A stretch of DNA of 64,000 nucleotides from Pseudomonas borbori. GTDB lineage: Bacteria > Pseudomonadota > Gammaproteobacteria > Pseudomonadales > Pseudomonadaceae. The notes below the pieces were generated by a model. That model did no database searches and was not told where the DNA came from. It was given only the letters and a program-made list of their open reading frames with translations. The position numbers were made by a program, and so were the translations under genes. Below are positions 1-8,505 of this stretch, in pieces (position 1 is the first letter of the stretch; each line of letters begins with the position of its first letter). The DNA is taken from assembly GCF_900115555.1 (NCBI RefSeq), contig NZ_FOWX01000006.1, positions 1-64,000 of the forward strand, written 5' to 3'.

Positions 1-87
1 TCGCTTCGCTCAACCACGCTACGCTCATCCTACAAAAACCCTGCAGTCCCGTAGGATGGCGTTGAGCGAAGCGATACCCATCACAGC
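1..87. repeat. REP-type repeat cluster A, copy 1
   Basis: Oppositely oriented units related to GTAGGATGGCGTTGAGCG and GATACCCATCAC, with the reverse form TCGCTTCGCTCAAC at the left edge. The same words recur near 770-950, 5362-5471, 8862-9060 and 30600-30660, always between genes. This copy lies beside the RAYT gene. It is cut by the window edge. Confidence 0.75.
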
Positions 88-141
88 GATCTGCGACAAG
101 CCAATGAACCCTGCGGCTGCCCATCGGTTGGCTGTAAACCA

Positions 142-684
142 TCAATCCTTCCATTGCTGTTCGCCATATTCGCTGTCCGCCTCATCGTCTCCGGCCCAAT
201 CTTCGGGCAACAAACCCGCCCGTACATAGCGGTGAAAGGACGACCAAGGCCAATCGGCTACTCGTTGTACGTGGCCGTGTTTGCGTGGGTTGTGGTGGAT
301 ATAGTCGACATGCCGGGCGAAGTCCTGGTCATCGCGGATGCGGTGCTCCCAATAACGCCGCTGCCAGATGCTGCGCTCGCCTCTGCCCCGACGGCTGGCG
401 CAAATCCTTTCACCGCCAGGCAATGCGCGGGAGAAGCCGGTTTTGATCAGCCGCCAGCGCACGGCAAAGTCGGCATCGCCGGGCGGCAGGGTACAGAGGG
501 CGTGCAGGTGATCGGGAAGGATGACGATGGCCTCGATACGCCAGGGATGCTGGCGCATTACCCTGACGAAGCTGGCCCGCAGCAGGTCGACCTGGGCGGT
601 AAGCAAAGCGCGTTGGCGGTCGGCCAGGTTGAGGGTGAAGAACCAGGTGGCGCCCGGCGTGTTATCGCGGCGGTAAGCGGTCAT
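142..684 (-). CDS. REP-associated tyrosine transposase (RAYT, TnpA_REP family)
   Basis: 180-residue single-strand DNA nuclease of the Y1/HUH superfamily, related to IS200/IS605 TnpA. Visible motifs are the metal-binding HUH element in PDHLHAL (about residue 58) and the C-terminal YIHHNPRKHGHV block typical of RAYTs, which holds the candidate catalytic tyrosine. RAYTs bind and cut REP hairpins and are thought to spread REP sequences rather than themselves. Both flanks (1-87 and 770-950) carry the same palindromic repeat family, the expected arrangement. No strong ribosome binding site precedes the start. The frame is intact with normal length. Generic transposase annotation is the only real alternative. 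Confidence 0.9.
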   Translation of the reverse strand: MTAYRRDNTPGATWFFTLNLADRQRALLTAQVDLLRASFVRVMRQHPWRIEAIVILPDHLHALCTLPPGDADFAVRWRLIKTGFSRALPGGERICASRRGRGERSIWQRRYWEHRIRDDQDFARHVDYIHHNPRKHGHVQRVADWPWSSFHRYVRAGLLPEDWAGDDEADSEYGEQQWKD

Positions 685-769
685 GGGCTGCAGTCCGTTG
701 CAGGGTAGGGCTGGATCAGTGTAGTTGATGCAAATGGATTGACTGAATGATGACGATCGCGGCGGCTGG

Positions 770-950
770 GCAACCGCTCGACGGGTATCGCTGCGCTCAT
801 CCTACAGAAGCCAGCCCGTAGGATGGTGCGATCACCGTAGGATGGCGTTGAGCGCAGCGATACCCATCACAGCGATCTGCGGCATATCAACAAAATACGG
901 CGGCTGTGCAACCGCTCGATGGGTATCGCTGCGCTCAACCGCATCCTACG
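770..950. repeat. REP-type repeat cluster A, copy 2
   Basis: The 361-base stretch between the RAYT gene and coaE has no gene but holds several units of family A. They include GGGTATCGCTGCGCTCA near 784, a GTAGGATGGCGTTGAGCG unit near 837 and an inverted unit ending CATCCTACG at 950, so it forms inverted pairs like REP doublets (REPINs). The open frame that extends coaE upstream through this region is an artefact of the repeat. Confidence 0.75.
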
Positions 951-1045
951 AGAGCCGCCGCGATCCGCCGCCTGATTCGCCAGGGCGCTTGCTCCTGCTC
1001 TACAATTGTTGCCCTGTTTTTGGCCAACGAGAGCCGCACGCGAAG

Positions 1046-1654
1046 ATGAAACCCTGGATTCTTGGCCTCACGGGCGGTATCGGCAGCGGTAAAAGCGCGG
1101 TCGCCCATTACTTTATCGATCAGGGCGTGCATCTGGTCGATGCCGATCATGCGGCGCGCTGGGTGGTCGAACCGGGCACGCCGGCGCTGGCCAAGATCGT
1201 CGAGCACTTCGGTGAAGGGGTGTTGCAGTCTGACGGCCAACTGGATCGCGCGGCATTACGCAGCCTGATTTTCCAGAACCCCGAGCAACGGCTCTGGCTG
1301 GAGACCCTGCTGCACCCGCTGATCGGCCAGGAAATCAGCCAATATCTGGCGCGTGCCGAGTCGCCTTACGCGATCCTGGTGTCGCCGCTGCTGGTCGAAT
1401 CCGGTCAGCACCGCTTGGCCCAGCGCGTGCTGGTGATCGATGCGCCCGAACACTTGCAGGTGCAGCGCGCCATGCAGCGCGACCAGACCTCGGCCGAACA
1501 GGTGCAGGCGATTCTCAAGGCCCAGGCCAGTCGCGAACAACGCCTGCAGCATGCCGATGACGTGCTGCTCAATGATCGCAACCTGGCCTGGCTGAAAAGC
1601 GAAGTCGAACGCCTGCACAACTTTTACCTGACCCTGCGCGGAGGCCAGCCATGA
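1046..1654 (+). CDS. coaE: Dephospho-CoA kinase
   Basis: Catalyses the last step of coenzyme A synthesis, ATP-dependent phosphorylation of the 3'-hydroxyl of dephospho-CoA, in the cytosol. The 202-residue protein begins [17 protein letters not shown], with the P-loop GGIGSGKS near residue 10 and the substrate-site DADHAAR near residue 34. I chose ATG 1046 because the longer frame from 842 runs through repeat DNA and the P-loop then sits at the usual distance from the N-terminus. The stop overlaps yacG by four bases. In many pseudomonads coaE follows pilBCD; here the upstream neighbour is repeat DNA and a RAYT gene, so any pil genes lie outside the window. Confidence 0.95.
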   Translation: MKPWILGLTGGIGSGKSAVAHYFIDQGVHLVDADHAARWVVEPGTPALAKIVEHFGEGVLQSDGQLDRAALRSLIFQNPEQRLWLETLLHPLIGQEISQYLARAESPYAILVSPLLVESGQHRLAQRVLVIDAPEHLQVQRAMQRDQTSAEQVQAILKAQASREQRLQHADDVLLNDRNLAWLKSEVERLHNFYLTLRGGQP

Positions 1655-1857
1655 GCCAACCCACCATCGTGAAATGCCCCACCTGCAAGGCCCCGGTCGA
1701 ATGGGGGCCGCAAAGCCCGCAACGGCCCTTCTGCTCGGAACGCTGCAAACTGATCGACCTCGGCGCCTGGGCCGCGGAAGAGCACGCCATCCCCGGTGAC
1801 AACCTGGAAGACGAACTGTTCTCCAGCGATCTGGATCAGCCGCCGCGCCGGCACTGA
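1651..1857 (+). CDS. yacG: DNA gyrase inhibitor / zinc-binding protein YacG
   Basis: 68-residue zinc-ribbon protein. The four zinc ligands are CPTC near residue 9 and the CSERC block near residue 29, followed by the conserved [12 protein letters not shown] stretch; the tail is acidic. In E. coli YacG binds the GyrB C-terminal region and blocks DNA binding by gyrase. The start codon overlaps the coaE stop (ATGA), indicating translational coupling, the usual arrangement in this genus. Length and motifs are standard. Confidence 0.93.
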   Translation: MSQPTIVKCPTCKAPVEWGPQSPQRPFCSERCKLIDLGAWAAEEHAIPGDNLEDELFSSDLDQPPRRH

Positions 1858-1982
1858 GGACTCGAGCTGCGCCAACAAACCCATGCCGAGAGTCCGACAG
1901 CTGGTGCGCACGGCGCACCCTACGGGCGGTGACAGGATGCGGAAGTGGTGCAGCGGGAATCAATTTGCTGAAGCCTGCGCCA

Positions 1983-2672
1983 TCAATGCGGCAGGTTGTC
2001 GTCCTTCCAGGGCGCCGCCAGGTAGCGCGAGCGGTTGAAGGTTTCCAGCCAGTCGGGGTAGAACACCACCAGTGCGGTGACGATCATTCCGTTGATGAAG
2101 GCCTCGGGGAAGATCACCAGCCACAGGAAGCCGACGAAGTCGCCGAGCCAGGGTGGCATCGGGAACAAGCCGTCGACCCACAACACGCCCAGCCCGGCGA
2201 GAATGCACAGCAAGACGGCCAGGGCCGCGGGGAAGAAGCCGCTGAAAAAGATGTAGACGAACAGATTGCGTGGTTGCGCGCGCTCGACCCGCAGCGCGCA
2301 GAGTTCGGTGACCAGCACCGGAATCAGCACCAGCAGCACGCCGTTCACGCCCAGTGCAGCCATATCCTGCCGGCCCAGCAGGAGCATGCCGAGCTGGGCG
2401 ACAAACCCGGCGAGGATCGCCAGCGGCCAATCGAGCAGCAGGGTCACCGCCGTCATGCCGATGATGTGATAGGACAGCCCCGAGGCGAAATCGCGGCGCA
2501 CCAGCCACAGCACGAAGAGTACGAACACCGTGGCGAAGACCAGGTGCTGACGCCGCAGGTCGCTGAACAACTCCAGCCACGGCGCCCGCCATATGGCCCA
2601 GAGCAGCATTGGCAGATAGAGCGTCCAGCCGATGACCTGGCTGGCTGGTGAGAGTAATTCGGCGGCGATCAT
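1983..2672 (-). CDS. CbiM-like energy-coupling-factor permease family membrane protein
   Basis: 229-residue integral membrane protein with about six hydrophobic segments and a short polar C-terminus rich in W, R and D. The mid-region segment GLSYHIIGMTAVTLLLDWPL and the pattern of helices resemble CbiM-type substrate-capture permeases of cobalt/nickel ECF transporters. No CbiO-type ATPase or CbiQ partner lies nearby, so transport activity and substrate are unknown. It converges with yacG, which is read rightward. A homologue occupies the same place after yacG in other pseudomonads. The family call is moderate; 'conserved membrane protein' is the safe reading. Confidence 0.6.
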   Translation of the reverse strand: MIAAELLSPASQVIGWTLYLPMLLWAIWRAPWLELFSDLRRQHLVFATVFVLFVLWLVRRDFASGLSYHIIGMTAVTLLLDWPLAILAGFVAQLGMLLLGRQDMAALGVNGVLLVLIPVLVTELCALRVERAQPRNLFVYIFFSGFFPAALAVLLCILAGLGVLWVDGLFPMPPWLGDFVGFLWLVIFPEAFINGMIVTALVVFYPDWLETFNRSRYLAAPWKDDNLPH

Positions 2673-2803
2673 AGGTAAGCACCCAACCCCTGAATGATGA
2701 ACGCCGCCAGTCTACACCGGTGTTTAGACGACAAAAAAAGCTTCGCGAGCGAAGCGTATCTACGGGCAGACCACAGAATCTGGAACAACCAGCGATCCGC
2801 AGG

Positions 2804-2878
2804 GTGTCACTCGCCGAAGGCAGTGCACCATGGCGGGTTGTCGCTGCGCTCCGAACGGACGGCGCCCCGGCCGCCCTA
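2804..2878. repeat. Intergenic repeat family D, copy 1
   Basis: TCACTCGCCGAAGGCAGTGCA followed by GGCGGGTTGTCGCTG; nearly the same order occurs at 33361-33470 after mscL. The repeat lies between the CbiM-like gene and the DUF1780 gene. No open frame is conserved between the copies, so it is taken as a dispersed noncoding element. Confidence 0.55.
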
Positions 2879-2973
2879 CATCTGAACGGAACGCCACCCA
2901 AGCTGTCGCTGCGCTCCGGACAGAACGACCCAGGGGCTACCAACCCCCCACGTCTGCGGGCTAAGCTGTAGGC

Positions 2974-3603
2974 ATGGATGATTCAGACTACCTGCGCCTG
3001 CTCACGCACCAGGCTGAGCAGGCGAATGCGTTCCTGTCCAATGCCCGCAAGTGGGAGCGTGAGCGTTGGGTGTGTCAGCGCCTGCTGCAAGCCTTGAACG
3101 TCAGCCATCGGCTCGAGGAGTTCAGCGCGGCCGGGCAGGAACCGCCGGATGTGCTGTTTCGCGAGGCCAGTTTCGAGGTGTTTTTCGTGCTGGACGAAGG
3201 CCGGCGCCTCAACGATGAATGGCGCATCGAGCTGGAACGTCGGCGCAGTGCCTTCTCGCTCAGCCAGTTGGTGCGGCGCGAGGCCAAACCTCGGCGCATT
3301 GGCGCCGCCGAGCTGCAGGCACGCCTGGCTCCGACCCTGCGCAAGAAAGCGCACAACTACAGCGAACGCGGCCTCGATCCCGGCGAGCTGGATATGCTGG
3401 CGTTCGTCAGTCTGAAACGCGTGGTACCCGACTTCAACAGCCACTTCCCGCCGCCCACCGAGTTCCTGCGCCAGGGCTGGCGTTCGCTATCGCTGGTCGG
3501 CCCGACCTTCGCCCGGGTATTGTTCGCCCACCCCGAAGCCCCGGACTTTCTGCGCGGCAACCTCGGCCGCTGCGTACTGTTCGATGTCGGCATCAGCCTG
3601 TGA
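2974..3603 (+). CDS. DUF1780 domain protein
   Basis: 209-residue soluble protein starting MDDSDYLRLLTHQAEQANAF, recognised as the conserved pseudomonad DUF1780 family. It is rich in charged helices (ERERWVCQRLLQALNV, EWRIELERRRSAFSLSQL) and has no signal peptide or membrane segment. The family may have a nuclease-like fold, but I see no motif that proves activity. It sits between the CbiM-like gene and a DUF3094 gene, the order seen in other Pseudomonas. Function unknown. Confidence 0.8.
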   Translation: MDDSDYLRLLTHQAEQANAFLSNARKWERERWVCQRLLQALNVSHRLEEFSAAGQEPPDVLFREASFEVFFVLDEGRRLNDEWRIELERRRSAFSLSQLVRREAKPRRIGAAELQARLAPTLRKKAHNYSERGLDPGELDMLAFVSLKRVVPDFNSHFPPPTEFLRQGWRSLSLVGPTFARVLFAHPEAPDFLRGNLGRCVLFDVGISL

Positions 3604-3792
3604 TGAACTGAGACACTGCATCACCAATCCGGCCCACTTTGCGCCACACAGCGCCCGGGTGCGGCGGCATTATTCGTCTGAATGACGACCTGTGCGTTGA
3701 GCCCTTGTGAATGCCGCGGCTAGAATAGCCACCACCCACAGGCCAGCCGAGAACCGCGGGGTTTTCCCACGGTCTGATCCCTCGAGGTTCCC

Positions 3793-3966
3793 ATGTCAAG
3801 CCGCCTGAGTCCCGACGATCAAAAACGCGTCGACCAGTACCTGAGTGCCCCGCAGCATCAAGTCGAACGTCAACCCTTCAAGGTGTGGCGCTTGTTGCTG
3901 ATCATTCTCGTCGCGGTGATCGCCTTGGGCCTGCTGAGCCGTCTTCTGAGTCGCCTGGTGCTATGA
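3793..3966 (+). CDS. DUF3094 small membrane protein
   Basis: 57-residue protein beginning MSSRLSPDDQKRVDQYL, with one C-terminal transmembrane helix (LLLIILVAVIALGLL) followed by a short basic end. A GAGG ribosome binding site lies 5-6 bases before the ATG. It matches the small DUF3094 family found next to ndh in pseudomonads. It ends 62 bases before ndh on the same strand, so the two may be co-transcribed. Function unknown; a role with membrane-bound Ndh is only a guess from position. Confidence 0.75.
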   Translation: MSSRLSPDDQKRVDQYLSAPQHQVERQPFKVWRLLLIILVAVIALGLLSRLLSRLVL

Positions 3967-4028
3967 GCTGCTTCGCGCTCGCCCAGCAAGACTCGCCGAT
4001 TTTTTTCCAAGCCTTGTGAGAGTGATCC

Positions 4029-5336
4029 ATGTCCCATCGAATCCTGATCGTCGGCGGCGGCGCCGGCGGCCTGGAGCTTGCTACCCGCCTGGGTAGAACT
4101 CTGGGTAAACGCGGCAGAGCCAAAGTCACCCTGGTCGACGCCAACCTGACGCACATCTGGAAACCGCTGCTGCATGAGGTGGCCGCCGGCTCGCTGAACT
4201 CCTCGGAAGACGAGCTGAACTACGTGGCCCAGGCCAAGTGGAATCACTTCGAGTTCCAGCTCGGACGCATGAGCGGGCTCGACCGCGCCGGACAGCGCAT
4301 CACCCTCAGCGCGACGCTCGACGAGCAGGGCGAAGTGCTGGTGCCGGAGCGGCAACTGGATTACGACAGCCTGGTGATCGCGGTCGGCAGCACCACCAAC
4401 GACTTCGGCACCGCCGGCGCCGCCGAACACTGCCTGTTTCTCGACACCCGCGAGCAGGCCGAGCGCTTCCATGGCCAGTTGCTCAGCCACTATTTGCGTG
4501 CCCACGCCAGCCAGAGCGATACCACCGAACAGATCAGCGTGGCCATCGTCGGCGCCGGCGCCACGGGTGTGGAACTGGCCGCCGAACTGCACCATGCGGC
4601 GCATCAACTGGCGGCCTATGGCCTGGACAGCATTCGCCCGGAAAACATGCGCATCACCCTGATCGAAGCCGGACCGCGGGTGTTGCCGGCATTGCCGGAG
4701 CGGATCGGCAAGCCGGTGCACAAGACCCTGGAAAGCCTCGGCGTGACGGTCATGACCAATGCAGCGGTCAGCCAGGTGACCCGCGATGCCTTGCTCACCA
4801 CCCAGGGCGACACCATCACCGCCAGTCTCAAGGTCTGGGCCGCGGGCATTCGCGCACCCGGCTTCCTCAAGGACCTCGACGGCCTGGAGACCAACCGGAT
4901 CAACCAGCTGCAGGTGCGCCCTACCCTGCAAACCACCCGCGACGACAATATCTTCGCCTTCGGCGACTGCGCCGCCTGCCCGCAACCCGGCAGCGAAGGC
5001 CGCAACGTGCCGCCGCGCGCCCAGGCCGCTCACCAGCAAGCCTCGCTACTGGCCAAGTCGCTGAAACTGCGCATCGACGGCCAGGGCCAGACCCTGCCGG
5101 AATACCGCTATCGCGATTACGGCTCGTTGATCTCGCTGTCGAGTTTTTCGGCGATCGGCAACCTGATGGGCAACCTCACCGGCAGTGTGATGCTCGAAGG
5201 CTGGCTGGCGCGGGTGTTTTATGTGTCGCTCTACCGCATGCACCAGATGGCGCTGTACGGCTCGCTGCGCACCCTGCTGCTGATGCTCAGCGACCGCATC
5301 GGCCGCAGCACCGAGCCACGCCTGAAGCTGCACTGA
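4029..5336 (+). CDS. ndh: Type II NADH dehydrogenase
   Basis: 435-residue single-subunit NADH:quinone oxidoreductase that passes electrons from NADH to ubiquinone without pumping protons. The N-terminal FAD-binding Rossmann motif is VGGGAGGLELATRLG (residues 8-22), the NADH-binding motif is VAIVGAGATGVELAAEL near residue 172, and the second FAD contact is IFAFGDCAA near residue 308. The C-terminal region contains amphipathic membrane-binding helices (LARVFYVSLYRMHQMALYG). An ATG with an appropriately spaced GTGAGAGTG leader was chosen. It stands downstream of the DUF3094 gene and is followed by repeat DNA. Confidence 0.95.
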   Translation: MSHRILIVGGGAGGLELATRLGRTLGKRGRAKVTLVDANLTHIWKPLLHEVAAGSLNSSEDELNYVAQAKWNHFEFQLGRMSGLDRAGQRITLSATLDEQGEVLVPERQLDYDSLVIAVGSTTNDFGTAGAAEHCLFLDTREQAERFHGQLLSHYLRAHASQSDTTEQISVAIVGAGATGVELAAELHHAAHQLAAYGLDSIRPENMRITLIEAGPRVLPALPERIGKPVHKTLESLGVTVMTNAAVSQVTRDALLTTQGDTITASLKVWAAGIRAPGFLKDLDGLETNRINQLQVRPTLQTTRDDNIFAFGDCAACPQPGSEGRNVPPRAQAAHQQASLLAKSLKLRIDGQGQTLPEYRYRDYGSLISLSSFSAIGNLMGNLTGSVMLEGWLARVFYVSLYRMHQMALYGSLRTLLLMLSDRIGRSTEPRLKLH

Positions 5337-5361
5337 GAGGCAGGACACGGACTACGGAAGT

Positions 5362-5471
5362 GATGGGTATCGCTTCGCTCAAGCCTACGCGGCCCGCACC
5401 ATCCTACGGGTGGTGGCCGCAGCTTTTTGTAGGATGAGCGTAGCGCGGTTGAGCGCAGCGATACCCATCAC
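5362..5471. repeat. REP-type repeat cluster A, copy 3
   Basis: Begins GATGGGTATCGCTTCGCTCA and ends GCGCAGCGATACCCATCAC, so the outer arms form a long inverted pair; internal CATCCTACG and GTAGGATG words form a second pair. It lies between ndh and the tRNA operon in a 368-base stretch without genes. Likely mobilised by the RAYT at 142-684 or a relative. Confidence 0.75.
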
Positions 5472-5614
5472 AGCGACCTGGATGATATCCGGGAAATTTC
5501 GGCGCCTGCACAACTGCCCTGAATTTCGCCTTCGGCTAATCCAGGCTCCGAACGGATCGCCACTTCAAGCCAGCTGTCGTCGCGGAGCCCATGACAAATC
5601 GCACGCATAAAAAA

Positions 5615-5638
5615 AGCGCCCCTAAGGGCGCTTTTTTT
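5615..5638 (-). terminator. Intrinsic terminator of the tRNA operon (bidirectional form)
   Basis: Seven-base-pair stem AGCGCCC/GGGCGCT with a four-base loop, flanked by A and T tracts on both sides. It lies about 70 bases beyond the last tRNA of the leftward operon and could also stop rightward transcripts from ndh. Confidence 0.85.
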
Positions 5639-5704
5639 ATGGTTGCCGATGAACATCTCATCTCAACCTTAAGATTCAACGCTGCAAACAGCTGCAGGTG
5701 AAAA

Positions 5705-5780
5705 TGGTGGGTCGTGTGGGATTCGAACCTACGACCAATTGGTTAAAAGCCAACTGCTCTACCAACTGAGCTAACGACCC
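5705..5780 (-). tRNA. tRNA-Lys (anticodon UUU)
   Basis: On the minus strand a 76-base cloverleaf starting GGGTCGTTAGCTCAG, with anticodon loop CTTTTAA, T-arm GGTTCGAATCC and encoded CCA. The acceptor stem GGGTCGT/ACGACCC pairs fully. It is the last of three tRNAs sharing one promoter. Confidence 0.97.
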
Positions 5781-5785
5781 AAAAA

Positions 5786-5862
5786 TGGTCGGGGTAGGGG
5801 GATTCGAACTCCCGACATCCTGCTCCCAAAGCAGGCGCGCTACCGGACTGCGCTATACCCCG
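5786..5862 (-). tRNA. tRNA-Pro (anticodon UGG)
   Basis: Minus-strand 77-base cloverleaf starting CGGGGTATAGCGCAG, with anticodon stem-loop CCTGCTTTGGGAGCAGG and T-arm GGTTCGAATCC; the CCA end is encoded. Acceptor stem CGGGGTA/TACCCCG is perfect. Middle gene of the tRNA operon. Confidence 0.97.
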
Positions 5863-5872
5863 ATTGAAAGAT

Positions 5873-5948
5873 TGGCTCCGCGACCAGGACTCGAACCTGG
5901 GACCCAATGATTAACAGTCATTTGCTCTACCGACTGAGCTATCGCGGA
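5873..5948 (-). tRNA. tRNA-Asn (anticodon GUU)
   Basis: Minus-strand 76-base cloverleaf starting TCCGCGATAGCTCAG, with anticodon loop CTGTTAA and T-arm GGTTCGAGTCC; CCA is encoded. Acceptor stem TCCGCGA/TCGCGGA pairs fully. First gene after the promoter at 6016-6043. Confidence 0.97.
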
Positions 5949-6015
5949 ACTTCGTGCTTTCAAATCTCTTCCACCAGGCTTCGGTGTGAACCGATTCCCG
6001 TGTCTGAGGCGCGCC

Positions 6016-6043
6016 ATTTTACGTTTCCGCAGCGGCCTGTCAA
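6016..6043 (-). promoter_or_regulatory. Sigma70 promoter of the tRNA operon
   Basis: On the minus strand TTGACA (6043-6038) and TAAAAT (6021-6016) are separated by 16 bases and followed by a GC-rich GGCGCGCC discriminator, typical of stringently controlled stable-RNA promoters. Transcription would start about 60 bases upstream of tRNA-Asn. Confidence 0.85.
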
Positions 6044-6158
6044 CCCCCTAAAATGCTTTTATGACAATGCTTTGCACGTGGCTGATGGCCTGCTATATCT
6101 TCTTGGAGCGTGATCAGCGCAGGATACGTTAGTCGCAATGCTTCAATCAGGAAAGTCC

Positions 6159-8486
6159 ATGAGCAACCAGGACATACCTCCAAGCACGCAAAAACCAGCG
6201 CCAACCCTCGCCAGCCGTGGCATCCAGCCACGCTTTGGCGAGCTGGTGCAAAGCTGTCGCAAGCTGGTGATGAACCGGCTGGCGGAACAACTGACGGGCG
6301 TGTTTTCCCAGGTCGATGACACTCTGTTCGAGTGCGCGGAAAAAGCCGAGAACAATCAGGCACAAACCCTGTTCTTCGACAGCATGCGCGAGATTCGCAA
6401 GCAGCGACCGCAGATCGAGCGCACCTACCACCAGAAAATCGCGCAGAACTTCTCCGACTTTTTCGATGGCAAGCTCAAGCCTGTGCCCAGTACCGCTGAA
6501 CTGGATGCCGAGCAACTCACCCTGGTACAGAACGAGGAGTACGAGGAAAGCCTGCTGATCAGCACCATGGTCAGCCAGGTCAAATCACGCTGCGCGCCGC
6601 AGCTATTTGCTCTGGAGCAGCGTTTGGCCCTGCTCAACAACGGGCAACAACTGGGCGAGGACAACAACCCCTTCGACCCACAGCAGATTGCCCTGGCCTT
6701 TCGTCAGGCCCTGGCACCCAGCCCACTTCAACTGCAGATCAAGGCCGTTCTCTACGCTTTGTTCGACAAGCATGTGATGCTCAGCCTGGACACTATATAT
6801 AGCGCCCTGAACCAGCGCCTGATCGATGCCGGTGTACTGCCCACCCTCAAGCACAGCGCCAAGCGTGCCGACAACCCCGAGCGGCCAAGCAGCCCCGGGA
6901 GCCCTCCCGCCCCTCGCAAGGAACTGCCGGAGGGCAGTGATCCCCGGGCAGGCGCCAGTACCGCGACCGCTCCGGCGCTCGACCTCGACGGCCCGCCTCC
7001 CGGCAATCCGACAGCGCTGCTGCAGGGCTTGACCGCCCTGCTGGGCGAACATCGCCAGCGCGATATCGACGCCCCGCTACTCGGTGGCACCCGCAGTATT
7101 GCCAGCCATGCCCCGCGCAACGCCACCAGCACTTACAGCGCCAACGATCTGCTCGGCGCCCTGGACCGCATGCAACGCCAGTCCGCCGATGAACTGGCGC
7201 AGCGCCTGCAACGTCCGCAGCAGGTCGACGATTTGAAAACCGATTTGCAGCGACAACTGGAAGCCTTCAGTCAGCGCCCGGGGCAACAGAAACTGTCGGA
7301 TCAGGAAGCCGACGTGATCGACCTGGTCGGCATGCTGTTCGACTTCATCCTCGACGACAACTGCCTGATCGACAGCTACAAGACCCTGCTCTCCCACCTG
7401 CACACGCCCTACCTGAAGGTGGCGTTGCAGGACAAGGCGCTGTTCACCCAGCACACGCACCCGGCACGCCGCCTGCTCAACAGCATGGCCCAGGCGGGCG
7501 TGCTCTATGGCGGCGAAACCAATGAGCGCGCCCTGCTGGCCAAGATGCAGTGGGTGGTGGAGCAGGTAGTCAGCGCAGGCAACAACGATCCATTGCTGTT
7601 CGAGGGGCTTCTCGAACAGTTCGACGAATACACCGCCACCCTCAAGCACAAGGTCGAACTGCGCGAGCACCGCGCCGTGGCAGCGGCCAAGGGTCGCGAC
7701 AAACTGCTGGGCGCCCGTCAGCAGGCTCTCGAGGTGATTGCCCGCTGCCTGAAGCAACGCCAGACGCCGGGGATCATTCGCAACTTCCTCGAACTGACCT
7801 GGAGCGACGTTCTGGTGTTCATCCTGCTCCGTCATGGCGAGAACAGCAGCGAGTGGCAACGCGCCTGTGAGGTAGCCGAGCAACTGGCCTGGAGCGGCAC
7901 CCCACTCGATGAAAGCGGCCACCAGCAATTGCAGGCGCTACGCATGACACTGCTGGATGATTTACGCAAAGGCCTGCAACTGCTCGGCGGCTACCATGAA
8001 GACGGTATTCGCCGCTTGCTGCAGGACCTGGTCGCCTGCCAGTACGCCGCACAAGCCAAACAACCGCAACTGGCCGACACCTTCACCCCGCAACTGGCGG
8101 CGGGCACACTCGGCGCCATGCTCGGCGAGGACGCCATGCTCGCCTCTCTGGCGCCGCGCGAATCCGGCCTGTCGGCACGCGCGCAGACATTCGCCCGGGA
8201 GCTGATGCACATCGAGTTCGGCACCTGGTTCGAATTCCTCACGGACAACCAGCCCCACCTGCTCAAGCTCTCCTGGTTCAGCCCGACCACGCGCAATTAC
8301 ATGTTTGTCGATCACAGCGGCCAACGGGCGGCGATCAAACCCTTGACCCTGCTGGCCACAGAGATGGAACGGGGCCTGGCCCGCATCGTGCCACCCGAAC
8401 AGGATGCACCGCTGGTGGACCGTGCCCTCAACGCCATTTATCGTGTGCTGCAACGATTTAGCGGGCGCACGAGCAAAACTCGCTGA
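6159..8486 (+). CDS. DUF1631 domain protein
   Basis: 775-residue cytosolic protein of the DUF1631 family, which is sometimes mislabelled thymidine phosphorylase. It is mostly helical, with no signal peptide or membrane helix. The N-terminal third (FSQVDDTLFECAEKAENNQ) is followed by a low-complexity Pro/Gly/Ala linker near residues 240-300 and a conserved C-terminal region containing WFEFLTDNQPHLLKLSWFS and YMFVDHSGQRAAIKP. I place the start at ATG 6159 because AGGAAAG lies six bases upstream; an ATG at 6138 has no such site. It is followed 19 bases later by a PilZ gene, so the two are probably one operon; this hints at a c-di-GMP connection but no function is established. Confidence 0.75.
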   Translation: MSNQDIPPSTQKPAPTLASRGIQPRFGELVQSCRKLVMNRLAEQLTGVFSQVDDTLFECAEKAENNQAQTLFFDSMREIRKQRPQIERTYHQKIAQNFSDFFDGKLKPVPSTAELDAEQLTLVQNEEYEESLLISTMVSQVKSRCAPQLFALEQRLALLNNGQQLGEDNNPFDPQQIALAFRQALAPSPLQLQIKAVLYALFDKHVMLSLDTIYSALNQRLIDAGVLPTLKHSAKRADNPERPSSPGSPPAPRKELPEGSDPRAGASTATAPALDLDGPPPGNPTALLQGLTALLGEHRQRDIDAPLLGGTRSIASHAPRNATSTYSANDLLGALDRMQRQSADELAQRLQRPQQVDDLKTDLQRQLEAFSQRPGQQKLSDQEADVIDLVGMLFDFILDDNCLIDSYKTLLSHLHTPYLKVALQDKALFTQHTHPARRLLNSMAQAGVLYGGETNERALLAKMQWVVEQVVSAGNNDPLLFEGLLEQFDEYTATLKHKVELREHRAVAAAKGRDKLLGARQQALEVIARCLKQRQTPGIIRNFLELTWSDVLVFILLRHGENSSEWQRACEVAEQLAWSGTPLDESGHQQLQALRMTLLDDLRKGLQLLGGYHEDGIRRLLQDLVACQYAAQAKQPQLADTFTPQLAAGTLGAMLGEDAMLASLAPRESGLSARAQTFARELMHIEFGTWFEFLTDNQPHLLKLSWFSPTTRNYMFVDHSGQRAAIKPLTLLATEMERGLARIVPPEQDAPLVDRALNAIYRVLQRFSGRTSKTR

Positions 8487-8505
8487 TCCCCCACAAGGAG
8501 ATTCC

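Noticed and set aside
842..1045. N-terminal extension of coaE
   Set aside because: The extra 68 codons run through repeat A DNA, and the P-loop would be in the wrong place.
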